DNA of 64,000 nt, from NCBI RefSeq assembly GCF_000282375.1, contig NZ_AKJK01000098.1, positions 1 through 64,000 of the forward strand, read 5' to 3'. The position numbers and the translations under genes are program-made. The notes beneath the pieces are model-generated. The model was not told where the DNA came from, made no database searches, and saw only the letters and a program-made list of their open reading frames with translations. Below are positions 8,428-17,737 of this stretch, piece after piece. This stretch comes from Pseudomonas sp. GM50 (GTDB lineage: Bacteria; Pseudomonadota; Gammaproteobacteria; Pseudomonadales; Pseudomonadaceae). Each line of letters begins with the position of its first letter. The stretch's first letter is position 1.

Positions 8428-9663
8428 ATGGACTTCATTCTGTATGCGGTGCCGTTTTTCTTTGTGCTGATTGCGGTCGAGTTGCTGGCCGACCGTTGGC
8501 GCGGAGTGAGCAATTACCGCGTGGCAGACGCGATCAACAGCGTCAGCACCGGCGTGCTGTCGACCACCACGGGCCTGTTGACCAAAGGCGTCGGCCTGGT
8601 GACTTATGCCTTCGCCCTGAAGCACCTGGCCGTGATCGAGCTCTCGGCCGACAGCGTCTGGGTCTGGGTGTTTGCTTTCGTCTTCTACGACTTCTGCTAC
8701 TACTGGCTGCACCGCATGGGCCACGAGCGCAACATCCTCTGGGCGGCCCACTCGGTGCATCACCAGAGCGAGGACTACAACCTCTCCACGGCCTTGCGCC
8801 AGACCAGCACCGGGTTTCTGTTGAGCTGGATTTTCTACCTGCCCATGGCCGTGCTCGGTGTTCCACTCGTGGTGTTCGTCAGCGTTGCGGCGCTGAATCT
8901 GCTGTACCAATTCTGGGTGCATACCCGGCACATTCCCAAGCTCGGCTGGTTCGAATGGTTCTTCGTCACGCCGTCCAATCATCGGGCTCACCATGCACAG
9001 AACGCTCTTTACATGGATCGCAACTACGGTGGGGTGTTCATTATTTGGGACCGTCTGTTCGGCTCGTTCCAGGAAGAGGACGACAACGAACCGGTGATTT
9101 TCGGCGTGACCACACCGCTGGCGAGCTGGAATCCGTTGTGGGCGAACGTGCAGTTCTATGCGCAGCTGTGGGATGACGCACGGCGCGCCGAACGCTGGTG
9201 GGACAAGTTGCGGATCTGGTTCATGCGCACCGGTTGGCGGCCGGCGGATGTGGCGGCCAAATACCCGATGAACAAACCGGACCTGAGCCAGTTCCGCAAA
9301 TTCGAGGTGCCGCTGGACGGGCGCCAGCAGTGGTATGTGGCGCTGCAATTTTGCGTCTACATCGCCTTGGGCAGCTACTTGATGAATCTGGAACAGAGCC
9401 TGCCGACTTCGGCCCTGGTGTTGGGCTGGGGTGCCGTGGCACTAGGGCTGTTTGTGTTGGGCGTGGCCCTGGAAAATCGCCCGCAGGCATTGAAGCTGGA
9501 GCTGTTGCGGCTGGCGTCGAACCTGCCGCTGGTGTGGTTGGCGCCGATGGTCGGGCTATGGCCGGGCAGCGCGGTGGGCTGGGTAGGGCTGCTCAGTTAC
9601 AGCCTGCTCAGCGGAATCGGTCTCTACTGTTGTAGAAACCGCTTCACTCGATGGGCGTCGTAG
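8428..9663 (+). CDS. Sterol desaturase/fatty-acid hydroxylase family membrane protein
   Basis: 411 aa. Several membrane helices and the di-iron histidine boxes of the family: HRMGH (95-99), HSVHH (108-112), a His pair at 165/168 and HRAHH (185-189). A second hydrophobic region of about 110 residues follows at the C-terminus. Such enzymes hydroxylate or desaturate lipids, or cleave ether lipids. The substrate here cannot be told from sequence. The 3' end overlaps the convergent DedA gene by 20 bp. Confidence 0.85.
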   Translation: MDFILYAVPFFFVLIAVELLADRWRGVSNYRVADAINSVSTGVLSTTTGLLTKGVGLVTYAFALKHLAVIELSADSVWVWVFAFVFYDFCYYWLHRMGHERNILWAAHSVHHQSEDYNLSTALRQTSTGFLLSWIFYLPMAVLGVPLVVFVSVAALNLLYQFWVHTRHIPKLGWFEWFFVTPSNHRAHHAQNALYMDRNYGGVFIIWDRLFGSFQEEDDNEPVIFGVTTPLASWNPLWANVQFYAQLWDDARRAERWWDKLRIWFMRTGWRPADVAAKYPMNKPDLSQFRKFEVPLDGRQQWYVALQFCVYIALGSYLMNLEQSLPTSALVLGWGAVALGLFVLGVALENRPQALKLELLRLASNLPLVWLAPMVGLWPGSAVGWVGLLSYSLLSGIGLYCCRNRFTRWAS

Positions 9664-10276
9664 GTTCGCTGGACTTGGCCTGTTCGGCTTTCAACGCTTG
9701 CTCGTCGGCATAGATCTTCTTCGCCAGACGGGCATTCTTGAAGCGCCGCCGCAGCCACAGGCCAAAGCCCAGTACCAGCAGGGCGCCCAGCACCCACAGC
9801 TCGTACTTCTTGATACTGCCAAGCATGCCTTCGAGTACCGCGCCGAAGTGATAAGAGGCTGCGGCCAGCGCAGTGGCCCAGATCGCTGCGCCAATCCCGT
9901 TGAGCAGCAGGTAACGTCCCGGCGGATAGCCCGACAGACCGATCGCCACCGGCATAACGGTGCGCAACCCGTAGACAAAGCGGAAGCTCAGCACCCAGAT
10001 GTCCGGGTGCTTGCGGATATGTTCCAGCGCCCGATCACCCATCAGTTGCCAGCGCGGTTTGCGGGCCAGCAATTTGCGCCCGTGCTTGCGCCCCAGGAAG
10101 TACCACAGCTGATCGCCGGCATAACTGCCGAAGAACGCCACGACCACCACCAGATTGATGTCCATGTATCCGCGGAACGCGAGGAAGCCTGCGAGCACCA
10201 GAATGGTTTCGCCTTCGAAAAACGTCCCGAGGAAAAGGGCAAAGTAGCCGAAGTCATGCAGAAATTGTTGGAGCAT
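9644..10276 (-). CDS. DedA family membrane protein
   Basis: 210 aa with the DedA/SNARE-associated core: hydrophobic N-terminus, FFEGETILVLAGF, YAGDQLWYFLGRKHG and FRFVYGLRTVMPVAIG. Family members are undecaprenyl-phosphate or phospholipid translocases needed for envelope homeostasis and membrane potential. The precise substrate of this one is not evident. A basic, Ala/Glu-rich cytoplasmic tail follows the last helix. It overlaps the convergent hydroxylase gene at its stop. Confidence 0.88.
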   Translation of the reverse strand: MLQQFLHDFGYFALFLGTFFEGETILVLAGFLAFRGYMDINLVVVVAFFGSYAGDQLWYFLGRKHGRKLLARKPRWQLMGDRALEHIRKHPDIWVLSFRFVYGLRTVMPVAIGLSGYPPGRYLLLNGIGAAIWATALAAASYHFGAVLEGMLGSIKKYELWVLGALLVLGFGLWLRRRFKNARLAKKIYADEQALKAEQAKSSEPTTPIE

Positions 10277-10484
10277 TGTCTGGGTGCTGGCGAAATGAAC
10301 GCGCAGCCTAACCCTTCGTGCACATTCATGAAAGTGTCCAAATGTGTCTCGACGTGAACATTTCCTACAAGGACAATGGAATGCGGCTACCTGTCACAGG
10401 GCTAAGCACAACTGTCATTCGTTCGTCATAATGGCCGCTTATAACTGTCACGCTCGCCCGCCAGCGCGGGCTCAGGAGTCTGCC

Positions 10485-11498
10485 GTGAGCTTTACCCCCG
10501 CCAACCGTTTGTTTCCTGCAACCCGCCTGCGTCGCAACCGTCGTGATGATTTCTCGCGTCGACTGGTCCGTGAAAACGTGTTGACCGTCGACGACCTGAT
10601 CTTGCCGGTGTTCGTGCTGGACGGTGAAAACCGTCGCGAAGCGGTGGTCTCGATGCCCGGCGTCGAACGCCTGACCATCGACCTGTTGCTGGAAGAAGCG
10701 GCCAAGTGGGTCGAGTTGGGGATTCCGGCACTGGCATTGTTCCCGGTGACGCCACCCGAGCTCAAATCCCTGGACGCCGCTGAAGCGTGGAACCCCAACG
10801 GCATCGCCCAGCGCGCCACCCGAGCCCTGCGTGACCGGTTCCCTGAGCTGGGTGTGATCACTGACGTTGCCCTGGACCCGTTTACCACCCACGGTCAGGA
10901 CGGCATTCTCGACGAAGAAGGCTACGTGCAGAACGACATTACCGTCGACGCACTGGTTAAACAGGCCTTGTCCCACGCCGAAGCCGGCGCTCAAGTGGTG
11001 GCCCCGTCGGATATGATGGACGGCCGCATTCAGGCGATCCGTGAGGCGCTGGAGCTGGCCGATCACGTCAACGTGCGGATCATGGCTTACTCGGCCAAAT
11101 ACGCCAGCGCCTATTACGGCCCGTTCCGCGATGCGGTGGGTTCGGCGCTGAACCTGGGCAAGGCCAACAAGGCCTCCTATCAGATGGACCCGGCCAATAG
11201 CAATGAAGCCCTGCACGAAGTGGCGGCGGACTTGTCAGAAGGCGCGGACATGGTCATGGTCAAGCCAGGCATGCCGTATCTGGACATCCTTTACCGGGTC
11301 AAAGAAGAATTCAAAGTGCCGACCTTTGTCTATCAGGTCAGCGGCGAATACGCCATGCACATGGCGGCGATCCAGAATGGCTGGTTGAGCGAAGGGGTTA
11401 TCCTCGAATCCCTGACCGCTTTTAAACGTGCAGGCGCTGATGGCATCCTGACTTACTTTGCCGTCCGTGCTGCTCAATTGTTACGAGAGCAAAAATAG
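10485..11498 (+). CDS. hemB: Delta-aminolevulinic acid dehydratase (porphobilinogen synthase)
   Basis: Condenses two 5-aminolevulinates to porphobilinogen in heme synthesis. 337 aa from a GTG start preceded by CAGGAG; the upstream ATG extension is not conserved-looking. Active-site lysines are Lys205 (MAYSAKYAS) and Lys260 (MVMVKPGMPY). The metal region DVALDPFTTHGQDG lacks the zinc cysteines, as in the magnesium-type Pseudomonas enzyme. ppk follows after 18 bp, so co-transcription is possible. Confidence 0.96.
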   Translation: MSFTPANRLFPATRLRRNRRDDFSRRLVRENVLTVDDLILPVFVLDGENRREAVVSMPGVERLTIDLLLEEAAKWVELGIPALALFPVTPPELKSLDAAEAWNPNGIAQRATRALRDRFPELGVITDVALDPFTTHGQDGILDEEGYVQNDITVDALVKQALSHAEAGAQVVAPSDMMDGRIQAIREALELADHVNVRIMAYSAKYASAYYGPFRDAVGSALNLGKANKASYQMDPANSNEALHEVAADLSEGADMVMVKPGMPYLDILYRVKEEFKVPTFVYQVSGEYAMHMAAIQNGWLSEGVILESLTAFKRAGADGILTYFAVRAAQLLREQK

Positions 11499-11516
11499 CC
11501 CTCCCAGGAACATTCG

Positions 11517-13739
11517 ATGAATACCGAAGGACTCACTGAAGTTGCCGTAAAAGACGCTCAACCTGTGGTGGAGCAAATCGCCGAAACCCCGCCGGAGCTG
11601 GAGCCTGCTCCACCCGCGGTGGTGGCCGAGCCCGTTGTTGCGGCGCCAGCGATTGCCATTCCCGGCCTGGATGACAGCAGCTTGTACATCCATCGTGAGC
11701 TCTCGCAACTGCAGTTCAACATCCGCGTGCTGGAACAGGCGCTGGATGAGTCCTACCCATTGCTGGAGCGGCTGAAGTTTCTGCTGATTTTCTCCAGCAA
11801 CCTGGACGAGTTCTTCGAGATTCGCGTGGCCGGCCTGAAGAAGCAGATCACCTTCGCCCGTGAACAGGCTGGCGCCGATGGCCTGCAACCGCACCAGGCC
11901 CTGGCCCGCATCAGCGAACTGGTGCACGGCCACGTCGATCGCCAATACGCGATCCTCAACGACATTCTGTTGCCGGAACTGGAAAAACATCAGGTCCGCT
12001 TCATCCGTCGCCGCTACTGGACCACCAAGCTCAAGACCTGGGTTCGTCGTTATTTCCGCGACGAGATTGCGCCGATCATCACCCCGATCGGCCTCGACCC
12101 GACGCACCCGTTTCCGTTGCTGGTGAACAAGAGTCTGAACTTCATCGTCGAGCTCGAAGGGATCGACGCCTTCGGTCGCGACTCCGGTCTGGCGATTATC
12201 CCGGCACCGCGTCTGCTGCCGCGAATCATCAAGGTTCCGGAAGAAGTCGGTGGCCCCGGCGACAACTACGTGTTCCTGTCGTCGATGATCCACGCCCACG
12301 CCGATGACCTGTTCCAGGGCATGAAGGTCAAGGGTTGCTACCAGTTCCGCCTGACCCGAAACGCCGACCTCGCGGTCGATACCGAAGACGTCGAAGACCT
12401 GGCCCGCGCCCTGCGCGGCGAGTTGTTCTCCCGTCGTTACGGTGATGCGGTGCGGCTGGAAGTGGCCGACACTTGCCCGAAACACCTGTCCGATTACCTG
12501 CTCAAGCAGTTCAACCTGCACGAGACCGAGCTGTATCAGGTCAACGGTCCGGTCAACTTGACCCGGCTGTTCAGCATCACCGGCCTGGACAGTCACCCGG
12601 AGCTGCAATACACCCCGTTCACCCCGCAGATCCCGAAACTGCTGCAAAACAGCGAGAACATTTTCAGCGTGATCAGCAAGCAGGACATCCTGCTGCTGCA
12701 CCCGTTCGAGTCGTTCACCCCGGTGGTCGACTTGCTGCGCCAGGCGGCCAAGGATCCTCACGTATTGGCGGTCCGCCAGACGTTGTATCGCAGCGGCGCC
12801 AACTCCGAGATCGTCGATGCGCTGGTAGACGCTGCGCGTAACGGCAAGGAAGTGACGGCAGTAATCGAATTGCGTGCGCGGTTCGACGAAGAGTCCAACC
12901 TGCAACTGGCCAGCCGTCTGCAAGCCGCCGGTGCGGTGGTGATTTACGGCGTGGTCGGCTTCAAGACCCACGCCAAGATGATGCTGATTTTGCGCCGCGA
13001 GGCTGGCGAGATTGTCCGCTACGCCCACTTGGGTACCGGCAACTACCACGCGGCCAACGCCCGTCTGTATACCGACTACAGTCTGCTGACCTCCGACGAC
13101 GCCTTGTGCGAAGACGTCGGCAAACTGTTTAGCCAGTTGATCGGCATGGGCAAGACCCTGCGCATGAAGAAACTGCTGCACGCGCCGTTCACGTTGAAGA
13201 AGGGCATGCTCGACATGATTGCCCGGGAGACGCAGTTCGCTCTCGACGGCAAACCGGCACACATCATCGCCAAGTTCAACTCGCTGACCGATCCGAAGGT
13301 CATCCGCGCGTTGTACAAGGCCAGTCAGTCCGGGGTGCGTATCGATCTGGTGGTGCGCGGCATGTGCTGCCTGCGACCGGGCATCGCCGGCGTATCCCAC
13401 AACATCCACGTGCGCTCGATCATCGGTCGCTTCCTGGAACACACCCGGGTCTTCTACTTCCTCAACGGCGGCGAAGAGCAGATGTTCCTGTCCAGTGCCG
13501 ACTGGATGGAGCGCAACCTCGACAAGCGCGTCGAGACTTGCTTCCCGGTCGAGGGCAAGAAGCTGATTTTGCGGGTCAAGAAAGAGCTGGAGCTTTATCT
13601 GACCGATAACACCCACAGCTGGAGCCTGCAGGCGGATGGTCGCTACATCCGCAACACGCCTACCGGCAACCAGAACCCGCGCAGTGCCCAGGCAACCTTG
13701 CTTGAGCGTTTGGGCAGCCCGATTCTGGCGGTTCGTTAA
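11517..13739 (+). CDS. ppk: Polyphosphate kinase 1
   Basis: 740 aa. Reversibly makes polyphosphate from ATP. An Ala/Pro/Glu-rich N-terminal extension (residues 1-50) precedes the N domain (YIHRELSQLQFN), head domain and two catalytic phospholipase-D-like domains. The KTHAKMM motif places the phosphorylated His near residue 485, and HLGTGNYH follows. Converges on ppx, from which it is separated by a REPIN and a bidirectional terminator. Confidence 0.96.
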   Translation: MNTEGLTEVAVKDAQPVVEQIAETPPELEPAPPAVVAEPVVAAPAIAIPGLDDSSLYIHRELSQLQFNIRVLEQALDESYPLLERLKFLLIFSSNLDEFFEIRVAGLKKQITFAREQAGADGLQPHQALARISELVHGHVDRQYAILNDILLPELEKHQVRFIRRRYWTTKLKTWVRRYFRDEIAPIITPIGLDPTHPFPLLVNKSLNFIVELEGIDAFGRDSGLAIIPAPRLLPRIIKVPEEVGGPGDNYVFLSSMIHAHADDLFQGMKVKGCYQFRLTRNADLAVDTEDVEDLARALRGELFSRRYGDAVRLEVADTCPKHLSDYLLKQFNLHETELYQVNGPVNLTRLFSITGLDSHPELQYTPFTPQIPKLLQNSENIFSVISKQDILLLHPFESFTPVVDLLRQAAKDPHVLAVRQTLYRSGANSEIVDALVDAARNGKEVTAVIELRARFDEESNLQLASRLQAAGAVVIYGVVGFKTHAKMMLILRREAGEIVRYAHLGTGNYHAANARLYTDYSLLTSDDALCEDVGKLFSQLIGMGKTLRMKKLLHAPFTLKKGMLDMIARETQFALDGKPAHIIAKFNSLTDPKVIRALYKASQSGVRIDLVVRGMCCLRPGIAGVSHNIHVRSIIGRFLEHTRVFYFLNGGEEQMFLSSADWMERNLDKRVETCFPVEGKKLILRVKKELELYLTDNTHSWSLQADGRYIRNTPTGNQNPRSAQATLLERLGSPILAVR

Positions 13740-13751
13740 CGCACAGAACCT

Positions 13752-13883
13752 GTGTGGCGAGGGGGCTTGCCCCCGTTGGCTGCGTAGCAGTCGTAGAACA
13801 TTGCACGCGGTGTACCTGATACACCACGATCGCAGATTCTGGGGCCGCTTCGCGACCCAACGGGGGCGAGCCCCCTCGCCACA
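13752..13883. repeat. REPIN (type C) with internal hairpin
   Basis: Outer arms GTGGCGAGGGGGCTTGCCCC and the inverted GGGGGCGAGCCCCCTCGCCAC enclose about 80 bp. Inside lies a perfect hairpin GGTGTA-CCTGA-TACACC at 13809-13825. It sits between the convergent ppk and ppx 3' ends. Confidence 0.8.
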
Positions 13884-13932
13884 TAAGCCCGCTCCCACAT
13901 GGGGATTGCATCGTCTGCTGAATTGCGGGCAC

Positions 13933-13962
13933 AAAAAAAGGCCTTCCGAAGAAGGCCTTTTT
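13933..13962. terminator. Bidirectional terminator between ppk and ppx
   Basis: Hairpin AAAGGCCTTC-CGAA-GAAGGCCTTT with an A-run on the left and a T-run on the right, so it can end transcription from either side. It lies just past the ppx stop. Confidence 0.88.
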
Positions 13963-13967
13963 CAATT

Positions 13968-15470
13968 TCAACGAACGTTAAGCACGAAGCTGACGCGGGT
14001 CAGCCACTCCGCTTCCAGGGCGAAGTCGGCTTGGGTCAACTGGTTGTCGTCCAGCCAGTGTTCCGGGAACAACACATCCAGGCTGTCGCCATTGGCGTGC
14101 AATACCACTTGTGGCATTTCCTGGGTGCCGCGGATGTGATGGAACAGAATCGCAAAGCGCAGCAGCACGCACAGGCGAATCAGCTTGATGCCGTCGTCGC
14201 CGAAGTCGGCGAACTTGTCCTTGGGAATGTTGCGTCGGTGACCACGCACCAGCAGTGCGAGCATTTGCTGGTCTTCGCGGGAGAATCCGGCCAGGTCCGA
14301 GTGCTCGATCAAATAGGCGCCGTGCTTGTGGTACTGATAGTGGGCGATGTCCAGGCCCACTTCATGGACCTTGGCCGCCCAGCTCAGCAGTTCGCGCCAG
14401 ACACCGTCATCCAGTTCCCAATCCTCGGCCACCTGATCGAAGGCATGCAGCGCCTTGCGTTCGACCCGCGCGGCTTGTTCCAGATCAACGTGGTAACGCT
14501 CCATCAGCGAGCTGAGAGTGCGCTCACGGACGTCTTCGTGGTGATGACGGCCCAGCAGGTCATAGAGCACGCCTTCGCGCAGGGCACCTTCACAGTGATC
14601 CATGCGTTGCAGTTCGAGGGAGTCGAAGATCGCTTCGAGAATCGCCAACCCGGCGGGGAAAATCGCCCGGCGGTCGGGCTTGATGCCTTCGAAATCGATT
14701 TTCTCGACATCGCCGAGTTTGAACAGCTTGCGCTTGAGCCAGGCCAGGCCTTCGGCATTCACTTCGCCAGTGCCATGCCCGCCGGCCTTCAGCGCCAGGC
14801 CGATGGCGCGAATGGTGCCCGAGGAGCCGATGGCTTCATCCCAGGTCAGGCGGTGCAGTGCGTGCTCGATGCTCATGATCTCCAGCCGCGCCGCGGTGTA
14901 CGCCTGGGCGTAGCGGGCCGGGGTGATCTTGCCATCCTTGAAATAGCGCTGGGTGAAGCTGACGCAGCCCATTTGCAGGCTCTCGCGCAGCAGCGGTTCG
15001 AAGCGCTGGCCGATGATGAACTCGGTACTGCCGCCGCCGATGTCGGCCACCAGGCGCTTGCCCGGGGTGTCGGCGAGGGTATGGGAGACGCCGAGGTAAA
15101 TCAGGCGCGCTTCTTCACGGCCGGAGATGACTTCTACCGGATGGCCAAGAATGTCTTCGGCGCGACGGATGAATTCGGCGCGGTTACGGGCTTCGCGCAG
15201 GGCGTTGGTGCCGACGATCCGTACGGTGCCGGGCGGCATACCGCTGATCAGTTGGGCGAAACGCTTCAGGCAATCGAGCCCGCGCTGCATGGATTCTTCG
15301 CTGAGTTGACGTTCTTCGTCGATGCCGGCGGCCAGCTGAACCTTCTCCCCGAGACGTTCGAGAATCCGGATTTCGCCGTTCTGGGCCTTGGCCACGACCA
15401 TGTGAAAGCTGTTGGAGCCCAGGTCGATTGCGGCGATCAGGGACAGATTCTTGGCTTGGGATTGCGGCAT
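13968..15470 (-). CDS. ppx: Exopolyphosphatase
   Basis: 500 aa Ppx/GppA phosphatase, which removes terminal phosphates from polyphosphate. N-terminal ASKHA motif AAIDLGSNSFHMVVA (about 14-28), second phosphate-binding block VADIGGGSTEFIIG, and a C-terminal HD-like region from about residue 310. GppA (pppGpp hydrolase) is the close alternative, but the position opposite ppk favours Ppx. No other gene appears to share its transcript. Confidence 0.95.
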   Translation of the reverse strand: MPQSQAKNLSLIAAIDLGSNSFHMVVAKAQNGEIRILERLGEKVQLAAGIDEERQLSEESMQRGLDCLKRFAQLISGMPPGTVRIVGTNALREARNRAEFIRRAEDILGHPVEVISGREEARLIYLGVSHTLADTPGKRLVADIGGGSTEFIIGQRFEPLLRESLQMGCVSFTQRYFKDGKITPARYAQAYTAARLEIMSIEHALHRLTWDEAIGSSGTIRAIGLALKAGGHGTGEVNAEGLAWLKRKLFKLGDVEKIDFEGIKPDRRAIFPAGLAILEAIFDSLELQRMDHCEGALREGVLYDLLGRHHHEDVRERTLSSLMERYHVDLEQAARVERKALHAFDQVAEDWELDDGVWRELLSWAAKVHEVGLDIAHYQYHKHGAYLIEHSDLAGFSREDQQMLALLVRGHRRNIPKDKFADFGDDGIKLIRLCVLLRFAILFHHIRGTQEMPQVVLHANGDSLDVLFPEHWLDDNQLTQADFALEAEWLTRVSFVLNVR

Positions 15471-15587
15471 GGTCAGGGGGTCTCGGTCGATAACCTCGAC
15501 ATCCTGCCACGATCAAACGCTGCCGCCAACGCGTAGAGTTGAAAGCCTTGATCCGACGCAGAAAAGTCGATGACCGCTGCGCGGTCA

Positions 15588-15651
15588 ATCGCTAGCAGGC
15601 TAGCTCCCACATTGGAATGCGTACCCCTGTGGGAGCTAGCCTGCTAGCGAT
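15588..15651. repeat. REPIN (type D, short)
   Basis: Compact inverted pair: ATCGCTAGCAGGCTAGCTCC and GGAGCTAGCCTGCTAGCGAT with a 16-bp centre between the two 24-bp arms. The CTAGC core differs from all other elements in the window. Located between the ppx start and the ABC-transporter operon end. Confidence 0.85.
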
Positions 15652-15678
15652 GAGGGCATTAAAGACACTGAGGCTCTT

Positions 15679-16416
15679 TCAGGCTGTCGCTTCAACAGTG
15701 CCAATGAAATTAGCCAGCTCCGCCGTCTGCGGATTGGCAAACAACACCTTCGGATCCCCCACCTCATGCACCTTGCCCTGGTGCATGAACACCAATTTGT
15801 CCCCAACCTCGCGGGCAAAGCGCATTTCATGGGTGACCATGATCAGCGTCATGCCCTCCTTGGCCAGTTGCCGGACCACGCTCAGCACTTCGTTGACCAG
15901 TTCCGGATCCAGCGCCGAGGTGATCTCGTCGCACAGCAGCACTTTCGGTGACATGGCCAACGCGCGAGCAATCGCTACCCGCTGTTGCTGGCCGCCGGAG
16001 AGGCGATCCGGAAAGGCATCGAACTTTTCCCCCAGCCCGACCCGTTCCAGCATCTGTCGCGCCAGTTCGGCGGCTTTGGCTTTCGGCACTTTCTGCACCA
16101 CTTGCGGCGCGAGCATGACGTTTTCGCCCACGGTCAGGTGCGGGAACAGATTGAACTGCTGGAACACCATCCCGACTTTCTGCCGCAGGCTGCGCAGGTC
16201 GGCGCGGGCGGCGTCGAGGTATTCGCCATCGACTTCGATCACGCCATCATTGATCGACTCCAGACCGTTGAGGGTGCGCAGCAAGGTGGATTTGCCCGAG
16301 CCGCTACGGCCGATGATCGCCACCACCTGGCCTTCGTCGACACTCAGGTCGATGCCTTTGAGCACATGGTGATCGCCGTAATATTTATGCAGGGCGGAAA
16401 TTCTAAGCAGAGGCAT
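15679..16416 (-). CDS. Polar amino-acid ABC transporter, ATP-binding protein
   Basis: 245 aa from the ATG at 16416 (an upstream in-frame start is less likely because the family begins PLLRISALHKYYG). Walker A GRSGSGKST, signature LSGGQQQRVAIA, Walker B VLLCDEITSALDP and the H-loop MVTHEM. It energises uptake with the two permeases upstream. The start lies inside the 3' end of the preceding permease gene (14-bp overlap), indicating coupling. It is the last gene of a four-gene operon. Confidence 0.93.
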   Translation of the reverse strand: MPLLRISALHKYYGDHHVLKGIDLSVDEGQVVAIIGRSGSGKSTLLRTLNGLESINDGVIEVDGEYLDAARADLRSLRQKVGMVFQQFNLFPHLTVGENVMLAPQVVQKVPKAKAAELARQMLERVGLGEKFDAFPDRLSGGQQQRVAIARALAMSPKVLLCDEITSALDPELVNEVLSVVRQLAKEGMTLIMVTHEMRFAREVGDKLVFMHQGKVHEVGDPKVLFANPQTAELANFIGTVEATA

Positions 16417-17053
16417 GCAGTCTCCTTTCCAGGTAGCGCGCACTGAGGGACAAGGGGTAGCAGAGCAGGAAGTAACCGAGCGCCACCAAGCCGTAGACCA
16501 TGAAGGGCTCGAAGGTCGCGTTGGCGAGCATGCCGCCAGTCTTGGTCAGTTCGGTGAAGCCGATGATCGAGGTGACGGCGGTGCCTTTGACCACTTGCAC
16601 CGAGAAGCCCACGGTTGGCGCCACGGCGATACGCAGGGCTTGCGGCAGGATCACGTAACGCAGTTGCTCCAGCGGGTTGAGTGCCAGGCTCGACGAGGCT
16701 TCCCACTGGCCGTTGGGGATCGAGTCGACGCAACCGCGCCAGATCTCCGCCAGGTAGGCGCTGGTGAACAGCGTCAAGGCGATCGCCGCCGCCATCCACG
16801 GCGAAATCTCCACACCGGCCAACGCCACACCGAAGAACACCAGAAACAGCTGCATCAACAACGGCGTGCCCTGGAACAGTTCGATGTAGGTGCGGGCGAA
16901 GTTGCTGGGCAGGGATTTTTTTGAAATCCGCATCACCATGATCAGCAAACCGATCAGCCCACCGCCGATAAACGCCACCAGCGACAACGCCAGAGTCCAT
17001 TGCAGGCCGGTGAGCAGGTTGCGCAGGATGTCCCAGAAGGTGAAATCGCTCAT
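16403..17053 (-). CDS. Polar amino-acid ABC transporter, permease 2
   Basis: 216 aa, HisM/GlnP family. About five membrane helices, the family sequence around ARTYIELFQGTPLLMQLF, and the cytoplasmic EAA loop near SSLALNPLEQLRYVILPQAL. The start at 17053 forms a 4-bp overlap with the stop of permease 1. It pairs with permease 1 to form the heterodimeric channel (family knowledge). Substrate undetermined. Confidence 0.92.
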   Translation of the reverse strand: MSDFTFWDILRNLLTGLQWTLALSLVAFIGGGLIGLLIMVMRISKKSLPSNFARTYIELFQGTPLLMQLFLVFFGVALAGVEISPWMAAAIALTLFTSAYLAEIWRGCVDSIPNGQWEASSSLALNPLEQLRYVILPQALRIAVAPTVGFSVQVVKGTAVTSIIGFTELTKTGGMLANATFEPFMVYGLVALGYFLLCYPLSLSARYLERRLHASA

Positions 17054-17718
17054 TGGCTGCTCCTTGCTATGTAGCGCCGGCCGATCCAGTTCAGCAATTG
17101 ACGGATCAGCAGCGCCATGCACAGGTAGATCAGAGTGGTCAGGGCATAGGTTTCAAAGGCGCGGAAGTTGCGCGATTGAATGAAGTTGGCGGCAAAGCTC
17201 AGCTCTTCGGTGGCGATCTGCGAGCAGACCGCCGAGCCGAGCATCACGATGATGATCTGGCTGCTCAGGGCCGGCCAGACCTTGCCCAGCGCCGGCAATA
17301 GAACCACGTGGCGGAAGGCTTCGAAGCGCGTCATTGCCAGGGCGGCTGCGGCTTCCAGCTGTCCGCGAGGGATCGCTTGAATGCCGGCGCGGATGATCTC
17401 GGTCGAATAGGCACCAAGGTTGATCACCATCGCCAGCACCGCCGCCTGCCATTCGGAAATCTGCAGGCCCAGCGACGGCAAACCGAAGAAGATGAAAAAC
17501 AACTGCACCAGGAATGGCGTGTTGCGGATCAACTCGACGTAAACCCCGAAAATGCCGGCGAACGGGCGGATATTCCACGCCCGCACCAGTGCCCCGACGA
17601 TACCCAGACCGACTCCGAGCACCGCGCCAATGGCCGTCAACTCAAGGGTGAACAGCGCACCGCGCAGCAGCAGATCGGTGTTTTCCACCACCGGCAAGAA
17701 ATCGAACTGATAAGCCAT
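17050..17718 (-). CDS. Polar amino-acid ABC transporter, permease 1
   Basis: 222 aa HisQ/GlnP-type permease: periplasmic N-terminus, conserved VELIRNTPFLVQLFFIFFG and the EAA-loop block AALAMTRFEAFRHVVLLPAL. It follows the binding-protein gene by 19 bp. The binding protein and two permeases are of the glutamine/glutamate/opine class, so a polar or non-standard amino acid is likely but not proven. Confidence 0.92.
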   Translation of the reverse strand: MAYQFDFLPVVENTDLLLRGALFTLELTAIGAVLGVGLGIVGALVRAWNIRPFAGIFGVYVELIRNTPFLVQLFFIFFGLPSLGLQISEWQAAVLAMVINLGAYSTEIIRAGIQAIPRGQLEAAAALAMTRFEAFRHVVLLPALGKVWPALSSQIIIVMLGSAVCSQIATEELSFAANFIQSRNFRAFETYALTTLIYLCMALLIRQLLNWIGRRYIARSSQ

Positions 17719-17737
17719 AAGTCGTCTCCGCGAACGA

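Noticed and set aside
10344..10484. Longer N-terminus for HemB from an upstream ATG
   Set aside because: The 47 extra residues have no similarity to HemB, cross promoter-like sequence, and a good ribosome site precedes the GTG at 10485.
11481..13934. 817-codon open frame on the minus strand opposite ppk
   Set aside because: It is the mirror of a clear ppk gene. High-GC codon use leaves the opposite strand free of stops, and the protein is His/Gln/Val-rich with no family features.
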